DNA from: Arctopsyche grandis
Taxonomy: Eukaryota; Arthropoda; Insecta; Trichoptera; Hydropsychidae
Length of the DNA: 64,000 nucleotides
Reading direction: 5' to 3'
Assembly: GCF_051622035.1 (NCBI RefSeq)
Contig: NC_135359.1
Coordinates: 21,362,001-21,426,000, forward strand
The notes below the pieces were generated by a model that was not told where the DNA came from, made no database searches, and worked only from the letters and a program-made list of their open reading frames with translations. Numbering within the stretch: the stretch's first letter is position 1; every line of letters begins with the position of its first letter. The position numbers and the translations under genes are program-made. This document shows positions 46,301 to 58,974 of the stretch, one piece after another.

Positions 46301-49200
46301 TAGAGTGAATAGAATTTTGGTATGAAAAATATTTCGTGCATTTTCCATCTTCAAAATTAGCAGCATGGATTGCTTTTTATCACCAACATCTACAGCCATT
46401 CACCATCCACTGTTGGATGGAGGCCTCTCCAACACGCTCCACTCGTCGGCGAATTTGTTGTACAATCTGAGGCAGTATTTACAGCTCGCAGATATCATAA
46501 AATTTTTGATCGTATAACATACTTTTGATTTTATTTCTCGTGAAGTTTGTGTGTACAACCACGAAATATGTACGTTCGCTTTTGGTTTGACCGGCTGATG
46601 GCAGTAATTTCACAGGCAAAAGGAAGGACTGCAAAGAATGCGCCGTTGGAATCCAATCATATTTCGCAATGTAAAGCTCGTCCAATGTCACGGTTTATTG
46701 TTCACGATCTTATGATAGGTTTGTTCGCAACAAGAGGTAAAACATTTCCGCTTATTTGTTCAGACCTCGCGTGCTGCAACCCATCCCAGATTTGACGTCT
46801 TCCATTTTATTACGCGGCCGTTATAAAACGCAAGGCGTGCACAAGTTTTGATTTATGTATTTTAACGCCCCACGTCCTTCTACTATTGCTGTAATATAAT
46901 CAATAGATAAGAATAGCCCCCTTCGTATTCGAGTATCGTAATTGTGTCAAAGTTTGGGAGCATCTTGGGATGTGCAGCAAGCTGTGGGAAGTCGACAAGT
47001 GGTTAAGTGGACTCTCGTTTGAATGGGTTGCCTGCGATTTATCTTGGATTGATAAATTCAACTCGTTATTTACGACTGTCAAATGTTATAAAGACAAAAG
47101 GCTACACCCTATTCTACCAAATTAACATAAATCAAAATTATCATATTAATTGACGTTGGATTTTATTCGTGATGTCACATATCTATGAAGGCAGAGTTCA
47201 ATTCTTCCTATTTTTTTTGTGCTTCGGATAATTTGCGTATGTACATAACAATTTTTTTTATTTATCAACCAAATGGATCCAAGATAAAAGTTCTGGAGAT
47301 GCTGACGAGATTTGAATATTGTATTATTAAATTTAAATGGATTTCACAAAATTATATCCATTTGATAATAATAATTTTTAATTTTTATTTATTCTCTCCC
47401 CCCCCCAGATCGGAATTGAAAATTTCTAAAGGGATATCTTTCTTTTTATTTTTATTTATTCAATAAATCATGCACACTCGTCTTTAGCAATGATTGTACT
47501 ATAAAATTCAAGAAATATCAATAATAAACACATAATTATTATATATTTTACATTAAACAAGACATATATGGTCAAACATTTTACAGAAGCATTGTAAGCA
47601 TTATTCAAGGCAAATATGATCAACACCCGCAGAGATATATATGGAGAAATTTGTAGCATTAATACAAATCAGCGAAAAATCTAAATGCAGAATAATTCGG
47701 ATTTTTGCGGGAGAGATGGGACAGGGATGCCAATTTCCGTGTTCGAAAGCATTATATGCTAACCAAGTGTCCATGCTGCTGGTTATGCTGGCTTTCATAG
47801 GAAAGTTGTGCAAATGATTGTCATTTTGTAGCAACCACACTTCAAATCAAATCTGTTACCTACACAATTAACATAGCCTTTCATAGACGTTCAATTTACA
47901 TAAAAATTGTACATGCATATGTCAGAGTTCACTAATTTAGTTACTGCTATCCAAGTTAAAAATCATCTTAGTAAATGGATCATCTGTTTATTTAGTTCAA
48001 CGTTCCCTAATGTTACGCGTGTCATCTTTCCTTGAGTTTATATTGTTTACTGTGATTACTGTCTACAATCTGTGTACATCCACTTCGGTGTTTTTGCTCA
48101 ATAAGTCTGTAAATTGCGTCATTTGCCGCACCCACATTTCATTGTCCTATATTCTCATTTTAACTCCAAGTGTCTGTTCCCAATTCATCTCGCTCATTCA
48201 AAGTGTAATACAGGTAGTTAACCTAAAAAATTTGGATATCAACATTCTGCTACTTAACCTTCAGGCTGTTGCTACAATTTTATATTGGAAAATTCTGCTG
48301 TTTGGGTTATGGGGAGTCGTTCACTACTATTTTAGGTGAACTTGAAAGATTTTTGGTGTAAACTGATGAAAATAGCAAGGCATTGCTACGAATCTAATTT
48401 CCTACGTTCGTCCATCGATTTATTTTCGCCAGTCGGATTGTGTTTATAATACTTGTAATGTTCAATAAACACGTCAGCGCTGGAGGATATGTTATATGTA
48501 TAATACATGTATAGGTAAATATGTATGTACATATGAATGCGTATGCTCGATCGTGTAATATTCGCACAAATATCAATCGCTTAAGTGTATAATGATCTTT
48601 ATATTAGATAGACATGTAATGGGAGTCATTACTTCACTGAATATGACCTCTTTATTCCTGAATTAATTAAAATTACTCATAATAATCAATATAAATGACA
48701 CTGCCGTAGGAAACTCGACAAACGCCATGTTTACGACGCTAATACAATTTTTCGTTTTTAAATTTTGGGAGTCGTCCAAATAGTATTTGTGACTCACTCT
48801 GGTGCTCACCTTTCATCGTGTAAAATTTTGATAATGTTTTTCGTCGGAATTGAATGTGTTTTATTATTTTTTTTTTTGGATGAAGCACTACTTTCAGCAG
48901 GAGATGAAAGATTTACCGTCACAACAAAAGGCGATAACTTGAAACAATGGGCGCCACTTTTGATTATTTGATGATGTTTCTAATGAGAGTTGATCGTGAT
49001 TACTGGCAGCCGGTCTTGATAGGAAAGATCATTGAACAAAAAGGAGAAAATATGCTTTTCAGTGGGGTGACTGAAACGGATTTTCCCAGTGAGCGTAGAT
49101 TGGGTTTTATTTATAGTGTGTAACGCTTTCAGAGAAACTCCAGACTTGACTCACTCCATATCAAATTTGTGGAGGAGACCAGGGTTTCTTAGCCTTTACA
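43375..49200. other. Long gene-free stretch, probably intron 1 of the 43.29-kb gene
   Basis: I read this on both strands and found no exon or RNA gene I can support. It contains the 21-bp palindromic array at 44160-44330. There is also a fragment near 45600-45720 (CCGATTGCGATGAAACATAC..) resembling the repeat at 54060-54350. A piece at about 46385-46450 (CCATCCACTGTTGGATGGAG, then GCCTCTCCAAC) has the look of a dispersed LINE or SINE. The rest is ordinary AT-rich sequence with scattered TACATATG microsatellites. Confidence 0.45.
44160..44330. repeat. Palindromic array of 21-bp units
   Basis: About four units of the type TTCATTTAAAATTGACCCTTT are followed, after a short centre at about 44245, by about four inverted units AAATTTGAAATGAAAAAGGGTC. 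The whole can fold into one long hairpin. No coding capacity. Confidence 0.75.
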
Positions 49201-49246
49201 AATCTTCTCGTTGAAACAATTGCTGGGGAGAACTACTTGCCTCATG

Positions 49247-49445
49247 AGATTTTTTTTTGATTTTTAAATGCTTTTTATTATTACGAAATTATGTTCACAA
49301 TACATCTTATATCTATTTTAATAGCTACTGATCTACTGATCATTTTCAATTTTACAATTTAATTTAATTTGGTTATTAATCACAGTATTATATTATTCTA
49401 ATGTTAATCTAAAGCATAATAGGAAAAAGAGCTCAAAAACCTATT
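49247..49445. repeat. Copy of repeat family 'B' (empty site for the 150-bp MITE)
   Basis: It matches 29159-29335 and the foldback arms at 13808-14555. At 49411-49440 it keeps the uninterrupted GCATAATAGG sequence that the 150-bp MITE split at 14233. Confidence 0.8.
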
Positions 49446-49644
49446 GCCTCATGAGATAAGATATACGATTCATATGTACATATATGAATATTTGCCAAGT
49501 ATGTAGTAAATACCCAATATTTATTCCGAGTCTACACGATTTCATATGTTGGTGTTCGTCGAACTTACAACGCCAATCTTTGCACACAATGCACTCGACT
49601 AACTAGACCAATCAGGTAACACAAAATCTTTTGACACTACAGAA

Positions 49645-49945
49645 AGAGAGGTTCTTGAAAGCTAAAAAAGTCAGAAGGACTCAAGTCTGGTGAATAAGTC
49701 GCTGTGTACCAAGGCTTATTGTTGTGTTACCGCATTCAGGTGTTCCGATTTTGTCTCACACGAATGTTTTTTAAATGTTGGTTTACTGTTTGGCCTTGAA
49801 GCTCGAATTCATTATGAACGATCCCTTGGCTATCTAAAAAGCAAATCAGCATGCTTTTGATGTTAGATTTGCTAATTTTGGTAGGTTCATATTCAATCAT
49901 GTCTCGGCCTTCCAAGAATGCCTTAAACTATCGGAAAATCTAGTT
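49645..49945 (-). pseudogene. Decayed mariner transposase remnant
   Basis: Read on the minus strand, an open frame gives SNIKSMLICFLDSQGIVHNE and FELQGQTVNQHLKNI, including the first catalytic Asp (CFLD) and the mariner GQTVN motif. After a stop comes WYTATYSPDLSPSDFFSF, which carries the third Asp of the DD34D triad. The segment holding the second Asp is missing. Internally deleted and inactive; terminal repeats were not found. Confidence 0.75.
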
Positions 49946-52194
49946 AACTTTCTCCATAGGTCTATTTAGAGCTCGAAATGGACGGGAGCGCATGGGAATA
50001 CCCTCCCTCGTGAAAAATCGAATATTTCAGTCTTGCACGTCTCTCTGTTGAGAAAACTTGAATTTTGCGAACGTATCAAATAAATCGTTAATGATTAAAT
50101 GATCAGTAATGGGACACTCTTCTTCGAACAGTGGCCCATTAAGCTCATTTCTCAAACATTCGAAAAAAAATTTTCTCCTGCGGCATATGTTTTTTTTAAT
50201 TGAATTGAATATATTGAATAAACATAATTTTTATTTCTGATTAACGAATACTTTTTTTACTACCCAAATTTTTCCTTTTACTTTAGGTGACAAAATAGTA
50301 ACTAGTACCGGCTCTGATATGTATGCATACAGTAATAATTAGAGGTAAGATAGTCACAGTGCTATCCATTGTTCGGCAAACCTTTAAAAATGCATTTACA
50401 ACCTTTGAACAATACACGGCCCCCTCAGGCTCCGGTGACTAGTAATAATATATATATAAAAACGGACGCGACGTGTGTATGTGCCAGACCGTGGACACGC
50501 AGCCAACCAGAGTCAAGTGATCGAAGAGATTTGGGGAAGCGTGGTAGCGGGAAAGTGGGGGGGGGGGGGGAATCGTCATGTGACGTCAAGCCGAGCGACG
50601 GGCGACACATACACACACACATTCATTCATCATTTTGAACGGGTTGGATTGGTGAGCGTGCCTATAAATTACGTTACGATTAATAATTACGTACGCGCGC
50701 GCGCCTATAAATTACCTTCCATTATATTTATATATATAACATATTTTAATTCTTGTATCAATTCCTTTCCGAAACCACCCGTTGAAATCAACGGGAACAA
50801 CACTAGTATATTATAATAGGTACAAAAAAATTTATATCATGTTTTGAAAATTATCGAGCGCTCCCATTCGTGAAAATTTATTTTTCGAGCCCTAGGTCTA
50901 TTGAAGTTTTGCAAAATCTCATTGTGCCCAAGTCTGAACCAAAACTTGATAGCGTGCAGTTGCTTGAAATTGTTATCGAATGGCGCATTAGATGTTGGTC
51001 TGCCTCTCCTCCAAATGGAAAGCCACCAGTTCTGTCAGTTCAAATGCTACGTAGATCAGTCCCATTACTTCATTTATACATATATGTATACATACATATC
51101 TCGTATGTCAGTTATATTGAATCATATTAATTTAGAATGTATTCCCATTCGATTCCATTATTTCCAAACTAGAAATAATGACAGCTTCCTCAATTTGGTT
51201 ATCACAAAGTTATATTACACACACATAAATATTATTCATATATGTAAGTAAAACCCTATCACCATGTTCCTATGCTTATCACATTTTGCGGTATAGTCAG
51301 AATGTGACTAAACTCACTCTTACCAACATCCAGATAGTGTATTTCTGTTTATGCTTTTTCATTAATGTTTGACCTCAGCGTTATGCTAAACATTCGCTTT
51401 TGTGCATAATGTTTAGTAAATCTATGCATGTATGTATGTATGTATAACGTGACGCGCCCGTACTCCAAGGGACGATGTGGTCTGATAGTCATCGCAGGGT
51501 GTGTGATCTTCCGACACGTGAACCATCATCCATATGCAACCACGTTTCCATTGTTGAGTCGAGACCTTTGTGCAGCAACAAGGTACATTCTCGTAATACA
51601 TATATGCACACATATCGTTCACGGTTTCACTTTCAAAGGATTAAGGGAGCGAAAAACCCTTTCATTGTTAGTATGCAGAACCAATTTGCTTTAATGCATT
51701 TCAACGTTGTTTTTATCCGCAAAACACTCCAAATCCCTGGAAAGCTATCGTTATTTAAGTTTCTTTTTGCAGAGACTGTAATTTGATGCGAATCCAGATG
51801 AAGTACCCAACTTGTGTACGTATGCATGTCTATTACGTACTTATCCCCCTCTCTCTATGATAGCAATGTCTGGTTTGTGTTAATGTCAGAACTATACAAT
51901 CGACAGATGCTTTTATTTTTTTTTTCGTTTCAATTTTACAGCGTAATTTGGTAAAATGAACGTGTTTATTACGCTTATTCGTAGATCTAGTACATAAAAT
52001 ACTTGCACATTGCTCACAATTGCTCATTTACAGATGAGCTGTTTTCTGTACAACTACGAGCTGTCACGATTCTTTGTCGTGTCAGAATTATCTAATTGCA
52101 CCATGATCTATAAGATCGTTTTGTATTTGAGCAATTTTCTGTCGCCGTTTATCTAAAATCTTTTGTATCCGTTCGGTACAAGTTCGAATTGTAA
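49946..52194. other. Gene-free region with repeat fragments
   Basis: 50361-50441 is a near copy of the repeat at 42685-42765 and ends CTCCGGTGACTAG next to T. About 50775-50810 (CACCCGTTGAAATCAACGGG, then AACAACACTAGT) again has a hairpin plus CTAG-T. A 14-base G run is at 50557-50570. The ORFs in 50.3-51.8 kb match nothing I know. Confidence 0.5.
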
Positions 52195-53468
52195 GGGCGC
52201 GATCACACAGCGAGGGAGCGGTATGCTATACGCGGGATATTTTTTTTAGATAGTTTTAAACACACACAAGTTGTAGGGTCATACCCGGTACGATACGCCG
52301 GATCTTACGGGATCGTGCGGGATCGGAGTGGTCTCGTTGAAATTCTATAGAATTGTTTATACTAACTTGACGGTGATATATAGTAATTCGTCGACCCTCG
52401 GACGACGCTTGACAGTGATCGATAACGGTGTATCCCATATTTGCAAAAAAATATAGCAGAACTTGTCGGAATAATAAGATTATAGAAAATACAAATTACA
52501 TTAAGGATTTCAAGCTTTTATTGTTTAATAATTCAGTTTTAAACTTAATTAGTAAACAATTAACAAAAATAGACAAACAAGTGTCCGGTTTATAACAACA
52601 ATTGACTAATGTTTCCGGGTAGGTTTAAGAATTAAATACTCATTCGATACTTTCATAAACAAACTCTGCGATCACGGACAAAGATGTATTCAGCATAAAG
52701 GGTTTTATGTAGTACACTAATTGTTTACCGGAACCAATTGTTACTAAATAAACAGAAATGACTAGACAATGGACTCAAGTTTTTTGGTACAAAAACTAAA
52801 TACGTACTTAAATCCCTAATACCATCAACAGATAAACGAACAAAGATGTTTTTTACGTAAAGGGCTATAGTGCACTCAATATGGACTGTAACTAATTGAT
52901 ACTGAATGCATTTCCGTATGAATGTATGTACATGTCGATACAATAACATGTTCGTTTAAAGAGAGCCCATTTTTACTTTATTTTATATCAAGAACAAAGT
53001 ATTTTTTATTTATACTTTTTATACTCAAGAAAGTGGTGACTGCAAACAGTTCGTCTTTTGAGCTCGGTCATCGCAGTTCATAATATCGGTACATCGCAGT
53101 TCATAATGTCAGAAAAATTAATAGAAGTTGTGCGACAGTACGAATGTGTCTATGACGTCAGATCCGTAAAATATAAGGACCAAAACATTCGCAATGAAGC
53201 TTGGGAGGAGATGTCAAAAAAAATATGGGATACACCGTTATCGATCACTGTCAAGCGTCGTCCGAGCGTCGACGAATTGGTATATATCACCGTCAAGTTA
53301 GTATAAACAATTCTATAGAATTTCAACGAGACCACTCCGATCCCGCACGATCCCGTAAGATCCGGCGTATCGTACCGGGTATGACCCTACAACTTGTGTG
53401 TGTTTAAAACTATCTAAAAAAAATATCCCGCGTATAGCATACCGCTCCCTCGCTGTGTGATCGCGCCC
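52195..53468. mobile_element. PIF/Harbinger-type element, TAA duplication, ~250-bp inverted ends
   Basis: The ends are GGGCGCGATCACACAGCGAG and its complement at right. TAA flanks both sides (52192-52194 and 53469-53471). The inverted arms are nearly identical for about 250 bases (52195-52445 and 53215-53468). This 1274-bp element has no transposase but carries a MADF fragment next to the right arm. The 3-bp TAA target and MADF content point to PIF/Harbinger. Diverged relatives occur at 59-61 kb and 63.5 kb. Confidence 0.88.
53106..53306 (+). pseudogene. MADF-domain gene fragment inside Harbinger element
   Basis: The ATG at 53106 opens MSEKLIEVVRQYECVYDVRS, then YKDQNIRNEAWEEMSKKI. This is the start of a MADF (Myb/SANT-like) DNA-binding domain, the accessory protein family of PIF/Harbinger transposons. 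After about 40 residues the frame runs straight into the right terminal repeat and stops at 53306 (67 aa instead of a ~85-residue domain plus tail). Probably a deletion remnant of the autonomous element's second gene. Confidence 0.7.
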
Positions 53469-54055
53469 TAAATGTCATCACAGAAGTAAGTGGAGCAATC
53501 AAATCGTGCAGCGTCTTTCATCGACGTCTTCATGAAATTGTCGATGCACTTTTATCAGTCGTCGATTTCAATTATGATCGATGGCCGCGAACGAAAGTCA
53601 TTAAACTGTCATCGAAAATGCTCAACGTTAAATTTATTCGAGTATCGTCTGTGTTTTTTCCTGTCTTCCCTCTGTTTAATTTCCCCAATGTCAACATTAA
53701 AGGAAAAAGATGAGCATAACATAAAAATAAAATTATACTATTTTCGTATGCAGCTCAACCAGTAGAAGCTGCACCATGAGACTAAACCAAATAAAGCAAC
53801 ATGCTCTATGGATTTATGGACGTCTGCTTCCTTTTGTTGAAACTGGGCGCCCGAACTTTTTTAGCCCGCCTTTAAGTTTTTTATATAAAATCTGGTGCAT
53901 TAGTTGTAATTTATTACTTAGTAAGGATCCTAAAGTTTCTTCTCTATTGCTGTTGTAATCTCTCGCCATTTACGGTTTTTACGCTTCCAAATGTCGTGTC
54001 GTCTGAATAGTTTGTATTTGTTTATTTTATTTAATCAAATTCAGGAAAACAACTA
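53469..54055. other. Gene-free spacer
   Basis: ORFs of 60-90 codons occur but none resembles a known protein, and I see no repeat ends. Confidence 0.4.
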
Positions 54056-54057
54056 AT

Positions 54058-54350
54058 CTACATATATGTATGGATATAAAATTGAATGTTTGTCTGTGTG
54101 TCTCGTATAGGCTCCTAAACCACTGAACCGATTACGATATAACTTTCAGGATTTGTTGTATGCATGTCCGGGAAGATTACTGTGGAAAAAAAATTACCCA
54201 AAAACGGGAACGGAAACGGGAAAAACGGGAATAAGTGTCATTGCAACGCAATAATTTCAAACGTATTCGCTGCCTGCGTTTTTCCGACAAATGGGAACGG
54301 GAATTGCATGCGTTATTGTGGCATTGCAACGCATGCCGGGTTCAGCTAGT
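54058..54350. mobile_element. Helitron-like non-autonomous fragment
   Basis: Typical layout: TGTTTGTCTGTGTGTCTCGT, then GGCTCCTAAACCACTGAACC and GATTACGATATAACTTTCAG, with the right end GCAACGCATGCCGGGTTCAG followed by CTAG-T. An internal GGGAACGGAAACGGGAAAAA-type run is also present. Similar text is scattered in the window (45600-45720). No replicase/helicase is encoded. Confidence 0.55.
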
Positions 54351-56356
54351 CTATTATAAAACGACTCAATCAACCGGTAGAATGATTACTTATAAACCAT
54401 CGAAATTAATCTTATATCTGTTGGCGAGATTTACATATGTATTACATACATATTACATATATATAATAATACTAAATGCAGATCGCCTGTCTATCATTAT
54501 TTTTAGATTTTCTTAGTTATTGAGATATTTCTTTCGCCTCCAAAAGATGCAAGAAACCACCACTGACTAGAGAAATATCCCCAAAAAGTCTTTGGATGAA
54601 AGGCTGGATGAAAACTTCTTACAATTTGAGCAAACTTTGAGAATGCTCGTCGCGATGAAGATGTTCAAATCGATCATGTTACTTTGAGAACAAGAATATT
54701 TCATACGTTTCATTCTCTCCATGACACTTCACTGTACCTGATTTTTTTTAACAACGCTCAAGATTAAGATTATGCGTATTGTGTACCTTTCAGACCCAAC
54801 CTCCATTCCAAGCCCATGCATCTTCTGGTTCAACATTATTATAAATCTCAACGTCTGAGGGTTTTGTAAGATCGCGGTTTCGACCGAGTGAAAGTCCATT
54901 GAGTCATTAGAAAGGACACGAGTACCTATTCGTACCAGATTTAAAGATTTCTCTCAAGTCTTGAGAATCTCCAACGCTTGTGATCCATCGTCAAAAAATT
55001 GATACAACGCATCTATTATGCTTAGAAAAATATCCCGTCTTTCTGTGTTGATGCTGCTTGGAATTTTTTTATCCAGTTTGGTCCACCATCTGTTGCTCTT
55101 CAAACCGACAAAAGACGCCATGGCTTCCGACCAACTTGTGGTATTTTCCGATTGTATTTCTATATGGTACATTTCTCTTATATCTATTACTATTTTCTTG
55201 TGGGAAATAATGAGCAGTTTGCGTGCATGTCGCATTCCAGTTTTAAACATTTGGCGCCATTATGAATTGATTTGTGCTTTAGTTCGCAACAATTACCATT
55301 ATAATTGCACTTAACTTGCATTTATTTATTTTTTTTAATTTAAATTTTATTATTAATCTCTCAAGTGCGTGGGTATGCTGAGCACGCATATAACGAAATT
55401 AAATCGTACTTACCTACTTGGACGACTATCTCACTATAGTTGACAGCTGCTTTAATCCCGTGACTAGGGTTCAAATCCTAGATCGTTTATTTTATTTTTA
55501 CGTGATGCACCTTCGTCACCATTTTTTTATTCTACTTATGTTCCTCATACGTGTGGGTCTACTAGACATATTAAATTAAACTATCAATATAAAGAAAACC
55601 ATTTTATTCTGACCTTGCCGTGTCTCTTGTTTAATACGCTTATGAAGCCATCGAACCGCCAAATAACCATAACCTTATACGGCAATCTTGTATTTGTGTA
55701 TTTTATCAATTTTCTTGATTAGTGAAAAAGCTAAGCTTAAAAACAATATCTAAAATTCCAAATACAGGTATGACGACAAAAAACCATGCAATTTTTTTCA
55801 TTCCACCTATTGAATACGTATACTGCTCTTCAAATTTTGCAAGCTTATATCATCATTCCATTTACCTTGAACTTTGTATTAAGTTATAAATATTGTATTA
55901 TGTGTTCACCGTTAATTGGATGTAAACCAGCACTATATTTATTAACTCGGTTTAAAAATTTCTTGGTTTAAAAATAAAAAAAAGTATCTTGATCTGATAC
56001 ACTGTAAATCATGCTATTATTGAATTTGACATTTAACTGCATTTGTTTCTACTTGTTATATCATTAGAAGAAGTTTTTTTTATAGATTTTAATACTAGAT
56101 ATGCTATTTCTTTTACCTATGTATGTAATGAATCATTACTAATGATATTGGTTTCACGATTTAAACGCAGTATTTTATTTAAGACATTTAAAGTTCGGAG
56201 ATTTTTCAGCAAATTAATTTGAGACTCCATTGACATACATGTGTCTACTGAAGACTTACGTCAATTCTTCAGGCAAGGAACCTGTATCAAAGTCTACGGC
56301 TTCATAAAAATTGTATGTAACAATTGCTGCATGTAAATTCAAGTTTAAAAGTTTAA
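54351..56356. other. Gene-free region with an unassigned 98-codon ORF
   Basis: A minus-strand ORF at 54954-55250 contains SFVGLKSNRWWTKLDKKIPS. I do not recognise it; a transposase remnant is possible. No other gene or repeat end was found apart from a pol III B-box-like sequence near 55470. Confidence 0.4.
55405..55490 (+). ncRNA. tRNA-like / SINE promoter fragment
   Basis: GGGTTCAAATCC (about 55468-55479) matches a pol III B box, and TATCTCACTATAGTTGACAG about 45 bases upstream loosely resembles a D-arm or A box. I cannot fold a complete cloverleaf with a paired acceptor stem, so this is at best a tRNA-derived SINE or tRNA pseudogene. Confidence 0.25.
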
Positions 56357-57878
56357 CCCATTTGAACCCACGCGGTCAGTTATGAACTTACTCGATGTAT
56401 GCCAGCGCGGTCATTCACGGCATTTTACAATTTTGCGTCGTAAAATAAAGGGATCACTCAGGCCGGCCGTAAAACCTTTCGTTACGCTTGGTTAGATGTT
56501 GGTGATGAATTTTAAGAAAGTCACACGAAATTAAATCAGTTCCTTTTGGAGTTTTGAGGGAATAACATCGAGCGCTTTTCGACTTGCAGATATGTCGAAG
56601 AGAAAACATACGTAAGTTTTTTATTTTTACATATTTTTTATTTATCTTTATGTTTCTAATACAGTAGGACTTATTGTATAATATGCATAAGAGAAATTGC
56701 GTTTATATATCTCATATTCCTGAAAAAAAAAATCAAAAAAAAAAAAAGTCGACGGAGTCGTATATGACTCCTTGGGATAATGACACATATTTTTTTCCAG
56801 AGAATGCAATTTTACTACTGCAGAGATACGGGAAGAAATTGATAATTGGGACGAGTCTCAACTTCCGGATTCCATATATATACATATTACCACCCCTGGA
56901 AACTGATATTCGGTTAAAGAAAAAAGTAGGGTGGAAATTAATCAACCATTTAGTATAAATATGTATAATAAATATATGGGTGGGGTTGATCAAATGGATA
57001 ACCATATTTCTAACTATAACATAAGTATTAGAGGGAAAAAATGGTACATGCCTATTCTATTTTGGAACATCGATGTAGCTGAGAATAACGCTTGGATTCT
57101 TAGCAAAAGTTTTGGTTGTAAATTTGATAAATTAGGATTTATCAGACAGGTAACAGAGACGTTGTGCAAGTGTTATGGTCAAAAACGAAAACAATTGGTC
57201 GGTCCCATTCAGACCCGGCAAAGTTAATCAAAATCAAAAGGAAGTTGGAAGACATTTGATATTGGTCAAACAGAAAAGGAGAAATTGTGGACACTGTAAA
57301 AATAAAACGTTTTCCGCTTGTGATAACTGTGAAATTCCATTGCATGACAAATGTTTTGTACCGTATCATAATAATTAATTATTTTGTCTTCATGTATTTT
57401 GTTTTTACGACTTTTGAACTCAAAATCTCATTTATGACATTTCTTCTTTTAAAAGGGTGCACCCTTTTTTTGTTGACGATGTGTATATGTCACAATATAT
57501 GTACCTACGTGTGTTATGTTATGCGATTTGAAAATATCATTTTATCGAAGAGATGCGTGTTTGTTATTTTTAAAATTAATTTTATAAATTTCTTAACAAT
57601 AAAATTACAAATAACCAGTGAGAAAGTATTATAACTGATTATGTGACTCCATTGTGATTTTTGTTTTATTTTAAAAAACATGTTTCATTAGCCCCAAAGG
57701 TCGTTCACGACACCACCTTGAAAAAAATTAAAAATGTTGAAAAATCAATTAATTACCCATCCCTATCTTATAAAAAATATTTCCCATGAAATAACTCAAA
57801 GATTTTGGAAAATAAACGAAAAAATAGTCCTGGGCACATGGGACATGTGTTTTCACGCGAGCTCTGGGTTCAAATGGG
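56357..57878 (+). mobile_element. piggyBac-superfamily element, TTAA ends, internally deleted
   Basis: The terminal inverted repeats are CCCATTTGAACCCA (56357-56370) and TGGGTTCAAATGGG (57865-57878), a perfect 14 bp. TTAA flanks both sides (56353-56356 and 57879-57882). Total 1522 bp, shorter than autonomous piggyBac elements (about 2.4 kb). It holds the first codons and the C-terminal part of a transposase. Confidence 0.9.
56593..57378 (+). pseudogene. piggyBac transposase remnant
   Basis: An ATG at about 56593 opens MSKRKHT followed by GTAAGT, a candidate first-exon donor. After a degraded stretch the C-terminal half is clear: INMYNKYMGGVDQMDNHISN, then YNISIRGKKWYMPILFWNID and NAWILSKSFGC. 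This includes the GGVD motif with the last catalytic Asp region. A Cys/His-rich tail follows in another frame (RRNCGHCKNKTFSACDNCEI, then PLHDKCFVPYH), the cross-brace finger usual for the family. The catalytic core N-terminal to GGVD is missing and frames shift near 57200. Confidence 0.8.
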
Positions 57879-57883
57879 TTAAA

Positions 57884-58974
57884 CTTGGGTTTAAAGTTTA
57901 TATCGATTTTGGATGTGTTCAATTTTCATGTGAGATTCTACTGCATCTTGTTCACACGCCGAATCATCGTCGTCCATATATGTACGTTTATATGTAGATC
58001 ATCTCAGATATAAATTTGGCATATGTTACAATGTTTGTAAGAAAATACTATGATAACGACAGAATAGCATCAAGTATGTACATGTGCGTAGACTCGTATA
58101 GTAATATGGCTTTATATGCGAGGTCGTCTGCTTTATGACAAGACGATTTTGTTGCCGCATAAAATTCGATACCGGTCCATATTTACCCATGTCGGGAAGT
58201 TCTCCCTTCTTAACCAACGGACCATAAAAAGATACGCATCTATACATTTTCTTACCAATGGCTAAATTGCGTCTGGACGAAAAGACCCTCATATCTGTAG
58301 GTAGCTAGCCAACCTTCCCTCTTCAAGTCAATCAACGTTGAATTCATTTGAGTACACTTTTGGGTAAACGCCATGTGATATTCATTAGTGTGTCAAAGCA
58401 TATGCATACTCTTTTTTGTTGATTTTGATGATTGATAATTATCTCTATGCGATATGCTCTGGAAAATGTCTAGACCAGTAGTAGGCAACTTACAGCTTGC
58501 GAACCGTATGCGGCTCTTTCAATTTATAACTGCGGGCCGTGAAATTTACTACCTGTCTCGATGAAGTGAAATTAAGTACTTCTGGGACAAAAGTACCTCG
58601 ATATTCCGAAATGCAGGATTATATGCTGTTTCATAATTCATGTTGCATTTGACTTTGAATTTAAACGCTATATTATAAATTATAAATTGAAGGGGAAAAT
58701 AAACGAGACCGTTTCACATACATATTTATGTATGTATCTACATATGTACATACTTGAACAAAAATTATGGACTTTCTTTACAGACAAAAGCAAATATCAA
58801 ATTTAATAAAATATATCGCGTAGATTTGATCTGAATTTCATCAGACTTTTCAGAAGCTTAAAAGTTGTGGAGTTGGGAAGTTCTTTCAATTAGATAAGTT
58901 GCACTTAAAGTGTATGTATGTACATATACATACATATACATATATAAACATATATACATACTTTAAGCGAAAAA
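57884..58974. other. Gene-free region
   Basis: No gene-like ORF. A short run at about 58485-58560 (CAGTAGTAGGCAACTTACAG.. GCGGCTCTTTC) resembles one end of a hAT element, but the other end was not found. Confidence 0.4.

Noticed and set aside
50369-50638. ORFs beginning MFGKPL at 42692 and 50369 as a protein family
   Set aside because: Both start inside the same dispersed non-coding repeat and diverge where the repeat ends.
54954-55250. 98-codon minus-strand ORF with SFVGLKSNRWWTKLDKKIPS
   Set aside because: No recognised family, no splice context and no conserved partner. It may be a transposase remnant but I cannot support a call.
55405-55490. Functional tRNA gene
   Set aside because: Only the B-box-like GGTTCAAATCC is convincing; the acceptor and anticodon stems do not pair well.
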